NCBI GenBank assembly: GCA_045648505.1
Contig: JAZROD010000049.1
Span: 45,734 to 109,733 of the forward strand
DNA: 64,000 bases
Direction: 5' to 3'
Origin: RGIG8700 sp045648505
Lineage (GTDB): Bacteria; Bacillota; Clostridia; RGIG6154
A program made the position numbers and the translations under genes. Positions 10,498 to 19,856 of this stretch are shown one piece after another. Each line of letters opens with the position of its first letter. Positions within the stretch are counted from its first letter, which is position 1. The notes beneath the pieces were generated by a model, which was given only the letters and a program-made list of their open reading frames with translations, made no database searches and was not told where the DNA came from.

Positions 10498-13400
10498 TTA
10501 TTTTAACCAATCAGAATAATTAAGTTCTATTTTATCTGAAAGAGGAACAAGGTTTTTAAAATTACTCCATAAGTATATTTCAATGAAGCAATCGCTTGAT
10601 ATTCCATCTTTAGGAACATCAATAGTTTGAATTTTATTTGTATTAGACTGTAAAACCGTATTCTCTACATCTATATACAGCAACTGACTTTTTTTTTTTA
10701 TTGTTGTAATCAAATTAGCATCGTTGACTATATTCACTTTTTGATTATTAATCTGAACTGTTAAATTTATATTATCTGCTGCTTCATTAAAATCTAAAAG
10801 TGTTAACACTGCAGAAGTAACAGTCCTGACAGAACTTGAATCGTGTGTCTTGAAAATTGATAATCCATCACCTTTTGCAGCACAAATAATATAATCACCA
10901 TATTTTTTTGTGTTAAAATACTGCATTGAATTGTAATACAATCCACTTGTTGTAATGTTGTCAATGTTGCTTATATTATATAGATATAAGCCTCTACGAT
11001 TACCACCTAACACAAGCGTGTCACCCTCAACATATCCTCCAAAATATGTCAATGCTGAATTTTCAAATTGCAAAACTTCATCAGTGAACGTATTTATATC
11101 AAGTAAATGTACACTTCCCGATTTTTCTGATGCTACAATAAATGAATTTCCAATATCAACAGAGAATATCTCATTTGTTGTTATACTGCTAATTAAAACC
11201 GGTTCATCCGATTCATTTAATTCAAACTTACAAACACCTTCTGCACATCCTGCAAATAACAAATCATCTTTAATAGCTATACAAATAGCTTTATTGGCTA
11301 TAGAATAAGTGTCCAATGTGCCATTCGATATATTTAATCTTCTGATATATCTTTGAGAAGCTGCAAAATAAATATATCCATTTCTTATTGCAATAGATTT
11401 TGCATTTGAAGCATTAGTATACTCTCTAATCAAAACAGGTTCTTCAGGTGTCGATAGCGAAAATCTTCTAATTCCCGTAGAATAGCAGACATACAATTCT
11501 TCGTTGTATATTAACATTGAATTATCGCTACTGATTTTATGTACACCGTTTAAAGATTCCGGTTGTTCAATCAAAACTGGATTCTTTATATCACTGATGT
11601 CATAAATCAGCACCCCATTTCGTTGAGAACCTACATACATATAGTTATCATAACATACAAAATCATAATATGTATCTCCTGTTGTTGAAACAGGTATTGA
11701 ACTTACAAGTTCAGGTTTTTGAGTTTCTGTGTATTCTCGTATCTCATTTAGTACACCGGAAAATTCATTGTTTCGCACACATACATAACGAGCAGCTGTG
11801 CTTAGTTTGTTTTTCATATATGTGTCACTATTCTCATCAGAGTATCTCGCTCCTCCGATTGTAATTCCATCGCATAAATTTGATAATATATTATCCTCTA
11901 TAACAGCACATTCAATTGCTTCAACATTATGTCTTCTAACTCCTGTGCTGACCCATGTTAACAAATTAATACCATTTCTGATTATATAACTTGTTTTTAA
12001 GTTATCCTCTGTTAAAGAAGACAATATTTCTTCTTTTGTCTTTCCGTTTCCTAAAATTGTATTATCTACAATTTCGGTACAAAGAATAGGTCTGCCAAAC
12101 AATTCATCTGTATTTGTCTTTGCATAAACCGAAATGCTACTCACCCCAGTTATCGGCGAAACCCCAGACAATTCATTTCTGCATATTCTATTGAAATAAC
12201 CGATATTCACTCGACAATCAACTGTTTCGGTTTCGTATGTGATTTTCTGTATGATCGAAAAATCAATACCATTAGTATTATTCAGTATATTATCTGCAAC
12301 AACACAATCATAAGCAGAACCATAAAACAACAGTGACCAACTACAGTTTTCAACAAGATTATTGTATATTGTAATTTCCTTCTGTAATTTTAACAAAACA
12401 AACTTACTTGTTGAATCAGGAATAATTTCCCAAGGCTCCGAAATTGATAATGTACACGTTGTTTCTTCCGCAGCAGTTACTGCTCTTGATTGTCCGATTC
12501 CTTTTCCTTCAACAACCACAACAAACCAATCACCAGTGGCTTTTTTATTCAAATCCCATGCAGACGCACCTGATGCAAATGAACCACTTCCTACAATAGT
12601 ACCATCAATATTCTCTGCAGGATTTATTGTAACTGTTTCAGATGTTGCACTAATAACATCACCAAACATTTTAGTTCCGCCAAGATAATCTTCTGTGGCT
12701 ATAATTTCTCCATCTACAGTTTTGTTTCCTGTGTTACGGATTGTATTCCCTGCAAGATATGAATGACTTCTTGTATATATACCTTGTGCATTACCCGTTA
12801 CTCCATCAACGGGATTTCTTGTTATAGTATTATTTTCAAAAATACTATATTGAGAATGTATGTATACAGCACCAACATTTGTATTTGAAATGTTATTCGT
12901 ATATTTTAAGTATTTTCCAATATATGAACCTGTAACATTTGTTCGATGACCAACAAAATCACATCCATCAACCAAAAAATGGTCTTTGTAAATAATACAA
13001 ACTGCACCTTTACCAGCACTTTCCGGAAGAATTTCGGATGAGGATTCTATTCTCACATTTTTTATGAAGCCATATTGTTCATTTCTTGAATCCGGATAAT
13101 TCGATGCACCACCACAAGTAATCTCAACAAGATTTAGTGGCATATATGCTAAATTAAAGTCATCCGAAATTGAAATTGTTAAATTCGCAATACCTTGTCT
13201 GCCATTGCCTGATGTGGCTTTTTTTATAGCAGCTCCAGGATTGGTATTTGTACTTAAAGGTGCATAAATCAAATTTGTATTACTTTTTCCTGCACCATTT
13301 ATGACAACATTTGCCGGCAGCGTTACTCCTCTAAAATGGAAATTTCCAACAGGTATGTTAACAACACCACCGGTATTAGAAACCGCATTAATCGCAGACT

Positions 13401-14184
13401 TAATTGCATTTGTATCATCTATACCATCATTTGCAATAGCTCCGTATGATGTTATACTGACTTGATTGTTCCAATTGAATTCATTTACCCAAGCTACACC
13501 CAATCCCAAGGGATCCTGACTACATCTTACAACAGTTATTTCATAATTGTTTTCTAACCTTGACCACAAAAGACCATCATTTGTTGTCTCAACTGCATAT
13601 GTGCCATCAGGAACACTGTTATCCACAGTAAATTTAACTGCATATGGATTTGACGAGTTTACTATCGCCTGATAGATATTACTTCCTGATACAAGTCTAA
13701 CCTGCGTGTTACTAACACCATTCCATTCTGTTGAACACATATTTCTTCCGCTTATCAGTACTTCTGAACCAGAAGCTATAATATTGTCAGATATCCACTG
13801 TGGTCTGCTTCTATTGATATACATAATATTACTTACAACACTACCATTGATTTCTAACCATATTTTATGACATGAACCCGAAAATTCCTCTGGGGCTAAA
13901 ACTTGCACAAAATTACCTTTTTCATCAATATTAATAATATCAACTTCAGTTTTATTACTTGATGTGCTATTATTGATATCCGAAGCAGTGTTCACAGAGG
14001 AAACATATACACTCATATCATCAGTAATACCGCTACCAAACAAGTAAAAAGTTTTATCTGCCATTACACAATCACTAACTCTCAACAGTGTCGCTTGCTC
14101 TGCAGATTCATTAGCGCAAACCAAAGATGTAAAAAAGGTGGATAGAATCAAAATCATTAATAATGTGTATTTCTTTATCTTCAC
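10498..14184 (-). CDS. Secreted beta-helix (pectate-lyase superfamily) / beta-propeller protein
   Basis: A 1228-residue protein with a signal peptide (1-24). Residues about 30-215 are IPT/TIG-like. A right-handed beta-helix starts at about 235 with the Pectate_lyase_3 signature ITSYGAIANDGIDDTNAIKS and GGVVNIPVGNFHFRGV. An LVIVD-type propeller follows at about 845-1130 (RNGVLIYDISDIKNPVLIEQ). The C-terminal module carries IEIYLWSNFKNLVPLSD. It uses the same parts as the 1385-residue neighbour but with the propeller moved from the N- to the C-terminal side and without SLH repeats. A probable extracellular pectin- or hemicellulose-acting protein; the exact activity is not assignable. It directly follows the permease genes (30 bp), so co-transcription with the transporter is likely. 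Confidence 0.82.
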   Translation of the reverse strand: MKIKKYTLLMILILSTFFTSLVCANESAEQATLLRVSDCVMADKTFYLFGSGITDDMSVYVSSVNTASDINNSTSSNKTEVDIINIDEKGNFVQVLAPEEFSGSCHKIWLEINGSVVSNIMYINRSRPQWISDNIIASGSEVLISGRNMCSTEWNGVSNTQVRLVSGSNIYQAIVNSSNPYAVKFTVDNSVPDGTYAVETTNDGLLWSRLENNYEITVVRCSQDPLGLGVAWVNEFNWNNQVSITSYGAIANDGIDDTNAIKSAINAVSNTGGVVNIPVGNFHFRGVTLPANVVINGAGKSNTNLIYAPLSTNTNPGAAIKKATSGNGRQGIANLTISISDDFNLAYMPLNLVEITCGGASNYPDSRNEQYGFIKNVRIESSSEILPESAGKGAVCIIYKDHFLVDGCDFVGHRTNVTGSYIGKYLKYTNNISNTNVGAVYIHSQYSIFENNTITRNPVDGVTGNAQGIYTRSHSYLAGNTIRNTGNKTVDGEIIATEDYLGGTKMFGDVISATSETVTINPAENIDGTIVGSGSFASGASAWDLNKKATGDWFVVVVEGKGIGQSRAVTAAEETTCTLSISEPWEIIPDSTSKFVLLKLQKEITIYNNLVENCSWSLLFYGSAYDCVVADNILNNTNGIDFSIIQKITYETETVDCRVNIGYFNRICRNELSGVSPITGVSSISVYAKTNTDELFGRPILCTEIVDNTILGNGKTKEEILSSLTEDNLKTSYIIRNGINLLTWVSTGVRRHNVEAIECAVIEDNILSNLCDGITIGGARYSDENSDTYMKNKLSTAARYVCVRNNEFSGVLNEIREYTETQKPELVSSIPVSTTGDTYYDFVCYDNYMYVGSQRNGVLIYDISDIKNPVLIEQPESLNGVHKISSDNSMLIYNEELYVCYSTGIRRFSLSTPEEPVLIREYTNASNAKSIAIRNGYIYFAASQRYIRRLNISNGTLDTYSIANKAICIAIKDDLLFAGCAEGVCKFELNESDEPVLISSITTNEIFSVDIGNSFIVASEKSGSVHLLDINTFTDEVLQFENSALTYFGGYVEGDTLVLGGNRRGLYLYNISNIDNITTSGLYYNSMQYFNTKKYGDYIICAAKGDGLSIFKTHDSSSVRTVTSAVLTLLDFNEAADNINLTVQINNQKVNIVNDANLITTIKKKSQLLYIDVENTVLQSNTNKIQTIDVPKDGISSDCFIEIYLWSNFKNLVPLSDKIELNYSDWLK

Positions 14185-14213
14185 TTTACCACTCCTTTTA
14201 TCTCCGATTTTAT

Positions 14214-15164
14214 TTACAAACTAATTTCACCATCACTGGATTTTTTAACAATCCAGTTAGTAAGAAGAATCATTACAAGACCAACTACAGACTTAAACAA
14301 TCCAATTGCAGTTGATAAACCATATTCAAAACCTTGAATACCGAGCTTATACACATATATATCAAGTACATTCGCAACATCGTATGTAGCAGGAGATTGA
14401 AGATTAAATATCTGGTCAAATCCTGCATTCAAAATGTTACCTGTTCTCATGATAAGCATAACACCTACAGTCGAGAATAAATATGGCATATTTATATATC
14501 TTATTCTTTGAAATCTTGTTGCACCATCAATAATTGCCGCTTCACCAACATCCTGATCAAGACCGGCCAATGAGGATAAGTAAATTACAGAACCCCAACC
14601 TATTTCTTTCCAAACAGATGAAATTATCAAAATCGGTACAAATTTACCTTTGTCTGCAAGAAAATATATTGGCTCAAATCCTAATTTTACAATTATTGCA
14701 TTAATAAGACCAACACTTGGTGATAACAAAATTGTCATCATTCCAGCCACGGTAACCCAAGATAAAAAGTGAGGAAGGTATGAAACTGTTTGTGTTACTT
14801 TCTTAAAAATACCATGTCTTAGCTCATTAACCATAATTGCAAATATAATTGGCATTATTGACCCAATAATAAGCTGAAATATACTTATTTTAAGGGTATT
14901 AGTCATAACAGGGACAAAATCTCGTCCGCTAAAGAAAGTCTTAAAATGGTCAAATCCTACCCATTCACTACCCCATATACCTTCGACAATATTATAATTT
15001 TGAAATGCCATTAAGAGTCCTGTTATCGGTTTGTATACAAATAATAGTAAATATATAACACCAGGTAAAAGCATCAAAAGTAAATATCTATCTTTTTTTA
15101 CCTTTTCAAAAAAAGTTAAATTAGAAGTTCTTGTTGTTGTTTTTATTTTCTTATTTACTTTCAT
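14214..15164 (-). CDS. lplB: ABC sugar transporter permease, LplB/YteP type
   Basis: A 316-residue integral membrane protein with six predicted helices and the conserved EAA loop of importer permeases (EAAIIDGATRFQRIRYINMP), which docks on the ATPase. The N-terminus LLMLLPGVIYLLLFVYKPIT and FQNYNIVEGIWGSEWVGFDH is typical of the LplB/YteP family, which takes up oligosaccharides from pectin or other plant polymers. It pairs with the next permease upstream (gap 6 bp) and the lipoprotein before that. No ATPase gene lies nearby, as usual for this family, whose members share an MsmX-like ATPase. Confidence 0.93.
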   Translation of the reverse strand: MKVNKKIKTTTRTSNLTFFEKVKKDRYLLLMLLPGVIYLLLFVYKPITGLLMAFQNYNIVEGIWGSEWVGFDHFKTFFSGRDFVPVMTNTLKISIFQLIIGSIMPIIFAIMVNELRHGIFKKVTQTVSYLPHFLSWVTVAGMMTILLSPSVGLINAIIVKLGFEPIYFLADKGKFVPILIISSVWKEIGWGSVIYLSSLAGLDQDVGEAAIIDGATRFQRIRYINMPYLFSTVGVMLIMRTGNILNAGFDQIFNLQSPATYDVANVLDIYVYKLGIQGFEYGLSTAIGLFKSVVGLVMILLTNWIVKKSSDGEISL

Positions 15165-15170
15165 GTCTTA

Positions 15171-16046
15171 TCACCCCTTTACAGAACCAGCCATGATACC
15201 CTTAACAAAATATTTCTGCAAAAATGGGTACACACACACTATAGGTAAAATTACAAATAGATTTGATGCTGCAACCAACGCATCCGATGGCGGTATAGCA
15301 GAAGCATCCACGCCAGCTCCTCCTTCAGTCAATGCCGCAACACTTGTCTGAAGTTCACGAAGCATAATTGGCAAAACATACATATCACGGTCATTAATAT
15401 AAAGTAAACAATCCATCCACTGATTCCAGAGGCCTACAACCATCCAAAGTGTTATAGTTGCAACAATAGGTTTTGATAAAGGAAGAATGATTTTAAAGAA
15501 TATGTATATATCATTAGCTCCATCAATTCTAGCCGCTTCAGTTAATGCCATCGGAATACCTTTGAAATAATTTTTCAAAAGAATAACATTATAAGCTGAA
15601 ATGGCTCCCGGAAGGACAAGTGCCCATATAGTATTATTTAAACCGAGTCCAACTATGTTTAAATATGTAGGTATAAGACCTACATGAATAAACATTGAAG
15701 CAACAATCAAACCATTAAAGAATTTATTAAATGAAAAGTCTGCTCTTGATAAAGGATAAGCATACAATAGCGTTAAACCCAAGTGAATAACTGTACCTAA
15801 AATAGTTTTGAAAACCGTGTTCTTAAAACTATTCCATATAAAATTAGATTTCAGCACCATTTTCCAAGCTTCCCATGTGGCTGAATCAGGCCACCATTGA
15901 AAAGACATTGAAGTATCTGTTTGTGGGGTTACACTGGTAACAAACAAATTCCAAAATGGAATAACTATAGTTACACAGAGTGCAAATACAAACCCGTAAC
16001 AAACTAAATCTAATATTTTGTCACTGTTTGATTTTTTTATTTTCAT
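15171..16046 (-). CDS. lplC: ABC sugar transporter permease, LplC/YtcP type
   Basis: A 291-residue membrane protein with six helices and the EAA loop EAARIDGANDIYIFFKIILP. The N-terminal FVTSVTPQTDTSMSFQWWPD and the C-terminal ILPIVCVYPFLQKYFVKGIM-type end are classic for LplC/YtcP/MalG-like permeases. It forms a heteromeric channel with the LplB-type permease just downstream. The start at 16046 lies 37 bp after the stop of the binding-protein gene, consistent with one operon. Confidence 0.93.
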   Translation of the reverse strand: MKIKKSNSDKILDLVCYGFVFALCVTIVIPFWNLFVTSVTPQTDTSMSFQWWPDSATWEAWKMVLKSNFIWNSFKNTVFKTILGTVIHLGLTLLYAYPLSRADFSFNKFFNGLIVASMFIHVGLIPTYLNIVGLGLNNTIWALVLPGAISAYNVILLKNYFKGIPMALTEAARIDGANDIYIFFKIILPLSKPIVATITLWMVVGLWNQWMDCLLYINDRDMYVLPIMLRELQTSVAALTEGGAGVDASAIPPSDALVAASNLFVILPIVCVYPFLQKYFVKGIMAGSVKG

Positions 16047-16083
16047 ATTAGTTCACCTTACGTTCTTAAATGTCACTCTATCT

Positions 16084-17616
16084 TTATTTAACAATGCTAT
16101 CATAGAATGCCTGTGCTTCTTGTCTAAGGATGTCCCCACCATTCGTGTTGTATTCTTTTACAAAAGCGTCCCAATCTTTATCAAGATTTCTTGTTCCGTT
16201 TACAAATTCTGAATATGCTTGTATTTTTAAAGACTGCAATGCCAATGCATATATACTTGATGAATCAGTCTGTACTCTCATTATCAAATCTCTGTGTGTT
16301 CCAAGTTTCGCATATTTATCTACTTCTTTCAGATATTCCTGATTTGAATATTTATCAGCAATTTTATCATCTGCCCATGCTCCACATTTCAAGAGGTTAA
16401 AATATCCTATGCCTTCTTCAGCTTTTTGGTTGGCATCACTACCAAACACTCCAAGCGGAGCAATCGTTGTTCCACCATCTTTAAGTTCATAATGTTCTCC
16501 CTCGAAACCATAGGCACCTACTAAAGCAATTTCTTCATCATAATTCAAATCATTTAAAATCTCAAGAATGATTTCTTGTTTTTCTGTATCTCCCTGAAGC
16601 TGTGCGCCGAAAACAACATAATTTGAAACAGGTCCCCACAACCAATCCCCTCTATCTCCATTAGGACCTGCAGGAAGAGATGTATACACTATTCTGTTTG
16701 CTACCGCTTCTTCATATCCGGCAAGATTATTCTGACCATTTATAGTGTTTTTTGAAATATTTCCTAATGAAGTATTAACACAAGCTATCTGTCCGTTTAA
16801 GTAGCGTTTGAACATACTATTTTGATCATCTGTCAAAAATTCAGGATGAATATACCCTTTTTCATACCACTCATTAAGCTTTTTAAGTGCATCCTTTGCT
16901 TTTTTTGCAACAGTACCATTAATAACTTTACCATCTTCAAGTGCCCACATTTCAGGCATTATACCATATGCTCCAAACAACCAATCAAACTGTCTGTAGT
17001 AGTTTCCGCCAATACCTGAAAGACCGTAATGCCCTTTTGCTTTCAACTTTTCAAAAGCTTCATCATACTCATCAATTGTATCAGGAATCTCTGTTATACC
17101 AACGCTATTTAACATATCCTTATTCCAAAGCATAACTGTATTGTATTCATCGCCTCTTGACTTTGGAATAGCATATTGCTTACCATTGAGCTTACCTAAT
17201 TCCCACATTTTATCATTTACTTCATTTATGTGTGCATAATGTTCAGGTGCTGCTTTCTCAACAGTTTTAACATCAATACTTGCTAAAGCACCCTGCTTAG
17301 CTAATGGAATCCACTGAGACATCTCATTTATAAATATAACATCAGGGATTTCCTTAGACGCTATCATTGTAGCAATCTTATCTGTATAATTGGTTGCATA
17401 ACCATAAGCTTTGATTTCTACATTATACTTTTTCTCTAAATATTGCTCAACAGGAGTGTTGTCGCCAATAGCTACAGAATTAGCTATTGTAATTATCATA
17501 CGACCATCCTCTGTATAAGCACTTTTGCTCTTATTACCGCCACACGCACATAATGACACAGTCAATACTACAGCCAATGCTAACGCTATTACTTTCTTAA
17601 AATTTGTTTTTTTCAT
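16084..17616 (-). CDS. Extracellular solute-binding lipoprotein of the sugar ABC transporter
   Basis: A 510-residue lipoprotein. The N-terminal signal ends in a lipobox-like LCAC with the lipidated Cys at about residue 25, followed by GGNK. The body matches family 1 solute-binding proteins of the LplA/YtcQ kind (VEQYLEKKYNVEIKAYGYAT; DVIFINEMSQWIPLAKQGAL; NGKQYAIPKSRGDEYNTVML). It captures oligosaccharides outside the membrane and delivers them to the two permeases downstream. AAAGGA precedes the ATG. It lies 45 bp after the GH105 gene, in the order hydrolase, binding protein, permeases. Confidence 0.92.
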   Translation of the reverse strand: MKKTNFKKVIALALAVVLTVSLCACGGNKSKSAYTEDGRMIITIANSVAIGDNTPVEQYLEKKYNVEIKAYGYATNYTDKIATMIASKEIPDVIFINEMSQWIPLAKQGALASIDVKTVEKAAPEHYAHINEVNDKMWELGKLNGKQYAIPKSRGDEYNTVMLWNKDMLNSVGITEIPDTIDEYDEAFEKLKAKGHYGLSGIGGNYYRQFDWLFGAYGIMPEMWALEDGKVINGTVAKKAKDALKKLNEWYEKGYIHPEFLTDDQNSMFKRYLNGQIACVNTSLGNISKNTINGQNNLAGYEEAVANRIVYTSLPAGPNGDRGDWLWGPVSNYVVFGAQLQGDTEKQEIILEILNDLNYDEEIALVGAYGFEGEHYELKDGGTTIAPLGVFGSDANQKAEEGIGYFNLLKCGAWADDKIADKYSNQEYLKEVDKYAKLGTHRDLIMRVQTDSSSIYALALQSLKIQAYSEFVNGTRNLDKDWDAFVKEYNTNGGDILRQEAQAFYDSIVK

Positions 17617-17661
17617 TTTTCTTCATCCTTTCAGTAATATATTTTGAATTTAACTTATATA

Positions 17662-18660
17662 TTAATCTTTTATATTAATGTGTTTTGTGTACTCAGTGAA
17701 ATACATCAGAGCAAGTCCTTGTCCCCATGTCTGAATTCGATGTTCGCAAATGATATTGTACTCTGCTTCATTTCGCATAACCGGCGTTCCCGCTGAGATA
17801 TTATTTACTTGTCCATCTTCATCAACATTGAATATTAAAGCATCTTTCATTTTATTCCATGTTTCTAAATGCCTTTTATCCAGGACTCCAAGTCTTACCC
17901 CTTTTAATATTGCATATCCAAAACCATACGCACTTGAATACTCAAGATATGAAAATGTTCCATCAAGAACTGTGCGCCATGTTCCATTCTCTGTCTGGTA
18001 CGGTCTAATTGCATCTAACAATTTATCAAGGCAACCTATCAACTCGGGATTTACATCAATATAATCAAGCATTTCGACTATCGCCACAGCAACCCATGCA
18101 TTCGCTCTTCCCCATTTGCAACCAATATATGATTTTTCCGTTTCATCCCATCCATGATACAAAAGACCATCTTCATCCTGAAGTACATTAATATGTATCA
18201 CAAGTTGTTGCATTGCTTCGTCTATATATTTCTGTTCTCCTGTAAGTTTTCCCATATATGCCAGAAATAATCCCGCCATAAAAACCGTGTCTGCCCACAT
18301 TTGTCTTCCAAATTTTGCATACGGGTCTGTATGTATTATTGCACTATTACCCAATCGCGGAGCATCATTAACAAGATATTCAGCTTGTTTTATCATTAGT
18401 TGTAAGTATTCTTTATTGTTTGTTACTTTATATACCTCGCCCATTCCGACATAAGGAATTGATGTGTTGACAGTAAATTTGAATTTATTATTTGCCAAAC
18501 CTTTTTGTACCCAATCATTCAATGCTTTTAGATACCTGTCATTTGGGAACTCTTTGATAGAGTGGTTTAGTCCCCAAAGAGCGACTCCTTCTCCCCAATT
18601 ACATTCAGACATATCAATCTCAAGTGTACGATTTTGAATTCTTTCTATTGTGTTGTGCAT
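17662..18660 (-). CDS. Glycoside hydrolase family 105 (unsaturated rhamnogalacturonyl hydrolase)
   Basis: A 332-residue cytoplasmic protein (no signal peptide) of the GH88/GH105 six-hairpin fold. Family marks are RQMWADTVFMAGLFLAYMGK at about 115-135, carrying the conserved Asp, HGWDETEKS and CKWGRANAWVAVAIVEML at about 180, and a final HRIQTWGQGLALM. GH105 enzymes remove the unsaturated galacturonosyl residue left by lyase action on rhamnogalacturonan or related polymers after import. This is the best clue to the substrate of the whole locus. As the first gene of the minus-strand unit it faces the AraC regulator. Slightly short for the family (usually 350-380), but both ends look intact. Confidence 0.9.
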   Translation of the reverse strand: MHNTIERIQNRTLEIDMSECNWGEGVALWGLNHSIKEFPNDRYLKALNDWVQKGLANNKFKFTVNTSIPYVGMGEVYKVTNNKEYLQLMIKQAEYLVNDAPRLGNSAIIHTDPYAKFGRQMWADTVFMAGLFLAYMGKLTGEQKYIDEAMQQLVIHINVLQDEDGLLYHGWDETEKSYIGCKWGRANAWVAVAIVEMLDYIDVNPELIGCLDKLLDAIRPYQTENGTWRTVLDGTFSYLEYSSAYGFGYAILKGVRLGVLDKRHLETWNKMKDALIFNVDEDGQVNNISAGTPVMRNEAEYNIICEHRIQTWGQGLALMYFTEYTKHINIKD

Positions 18661-18914
18661 GCTATTCTCCTCAACTTCTATTATTGATATAACGAAACAT
18701 ACAATTTACAATTTCTTTCCATCTCCTCATTTATAGAATATTTATAATATTTGAATGTACTACACAACACATAATCTGCTGTAAAATACATATTATATTT
18801 TCATCCAATAACCCATTTTTCTATTATGCACCTATATTATAGTAAATTCTCTGGTTATTTTCTATACAATTATTAACATATTTTATTGTTTTTTTGATAG
18901 AAATTAAGATTTGC
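18661..18914. other. Divergent regulatory region of the sugar locus
   Basis: This very AT-rich spacer separates the GH105 operon (minus) from the AraC gene (plus). On the minus strand TATAAT (18836-18841) is a candidate -10 for the GH105 operon; its -35 position has no good TTGACA match, as expected for an activator-dependent promoter. That would leave a roughly 170-nt leader. No obvious riboswitch or terminator was recognised in the leader. Confidence 0.45.
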
Positions 18915-18943
18915 TTGATTTTCGAGGAAAAATATGCTAAAAT
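18915..18943 (+). promoter_or_regulatory. Sigma-A promoter of the AraC-type regulator
   Basis: TTGATT (18915-18920), a 17-bp spacer and TAAAAT (18938-18943) with an extended TG motif one base upstream. Transcription would start near 18950, after the ATG at 18934. This shows that the upstream ATG cannot be the start of the regulator gene. Confidence 0.75.
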
Positions 18944-18981
18944 ATTTGCATAAAATTATTTTTTGCTCAAGGAGTATTGAT

Positions 18982-19839
18982 ATGCAATTTGATGACTTAT
19001 TAAGCAAACAAAATCATTTTAAAATAGAGCGTATGACCTATCATAATAATGTTTCTATGTCTAGTTCGCATTATCACTCTCATTACGAGATTCTTTACAT
19101 TGAATCCGGCTCTCGCACAATATCTCTAAATGAGACAAAGCATATTGAACTGAACCAAAACATTATTGCACTTTTACCTCCAAATATCATTCACGCAACA
19201 AAGTCAAGTAGCGAAACACAAAGCAGAGTTCTAATAAACATCTCTGCCAATCTTATAAAAGAGATTGCTGATTTTTCATCTTTTCATATTCTCTCGGGCT
19301 TTGACACGATGTTTTTACCATTAACGACATACGATATAAAAATACTAAAATATCATTTCCAGCAACTTATAGATATACAATCGAACCCTATATCTCCACT
19401 TAAAACAGATAGCATAAAAATCACTTTAGCCGCATTATTAATGACACTTGCCAATATAAATTATAATTTAATGCAAAACAACGAGACCTACAAAACACAA
19501 TCTGAAAATTTTATAAATATGGAAAGTTTGATAAAGTTTATCGGAGAACACTATTATGAGGATATTACTCTTGCAGAATTAGCACACAAAGCAGCAATGA
19601 GTGAACAGCATTTAATTAAAACATTCACAGAAAAGTATCAAACTACTCCAATAAAATACCTTAACACATTCCGTATAGTTACAGCCCAAAGATTACTTGA
19701 AAGTAATACAATGAATGTAACAGAGGTCGCCACTTCTTGTGGGTTTAACAGCAATGCACATTTTTCAAGAACCTTCAAACAAATCGTTGGAATTACACCA
19801 AAAGAATACCAATTAAAGTTTAAAAACAATAAAAAATAA
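18982..19839 (+). CDS. AraC family transcriptional regulator
   Basis: The start at 18982 (MQFDDLLSK) is chosen because AAGGAG (18969-18974) sits just before it and the promoter -10 overlaps the further upstream ATG. The 285-residue protein has an N-terminal cupin-like sensing half (SSSHYHSHYEILYIESGSRT) and a C-terminal double helix-turn-helix at about 186-285 (ITLAELAHKAAMSEQHLIKT; VTEVATSCGFNSNAHFSRTF). It probably senses a sugar from the imported polymer and activates the divergent GH105/transporter operon. It is followed at 17 bp by the YesL-like gene, a pairing common in Firmicute sugar loci. Confidence 0.92.
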   Translation: MQFDDLLSKQNHFKIERMTYHNNVSMSSSHYHSHYEILYIESGSRTISLNETKHIELNQNIIALLPPNIIHATKSSSETQSRVLINISANLIKEIADFSSFHILSGFDTMFLPLTTYDIKILKYHFQQLIDIQSNPISPLKTDSIKITLAALLMTLANINYNLMQNNETYKTQSENFINMESLIKFIGEHYYEDITLAELAHKAAMSEQHLIKTFTEKYQTTPIKYLNTFRIVTAQRLLESNTMNVTEVATSCGFNSNAHFSRTFKQIVGITPKEYQLKFKNNKK

Positions 19840-19856
19840 TATAAAGGAGACCAACT

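Noticed and set aside
18934..18981. Longer start of the AraC regulator
   Set aside because: The upstream ATG overlaps the extended -10 of a good promoter and lacks an RBS, while the ATG at 18982 has AAGGAG.
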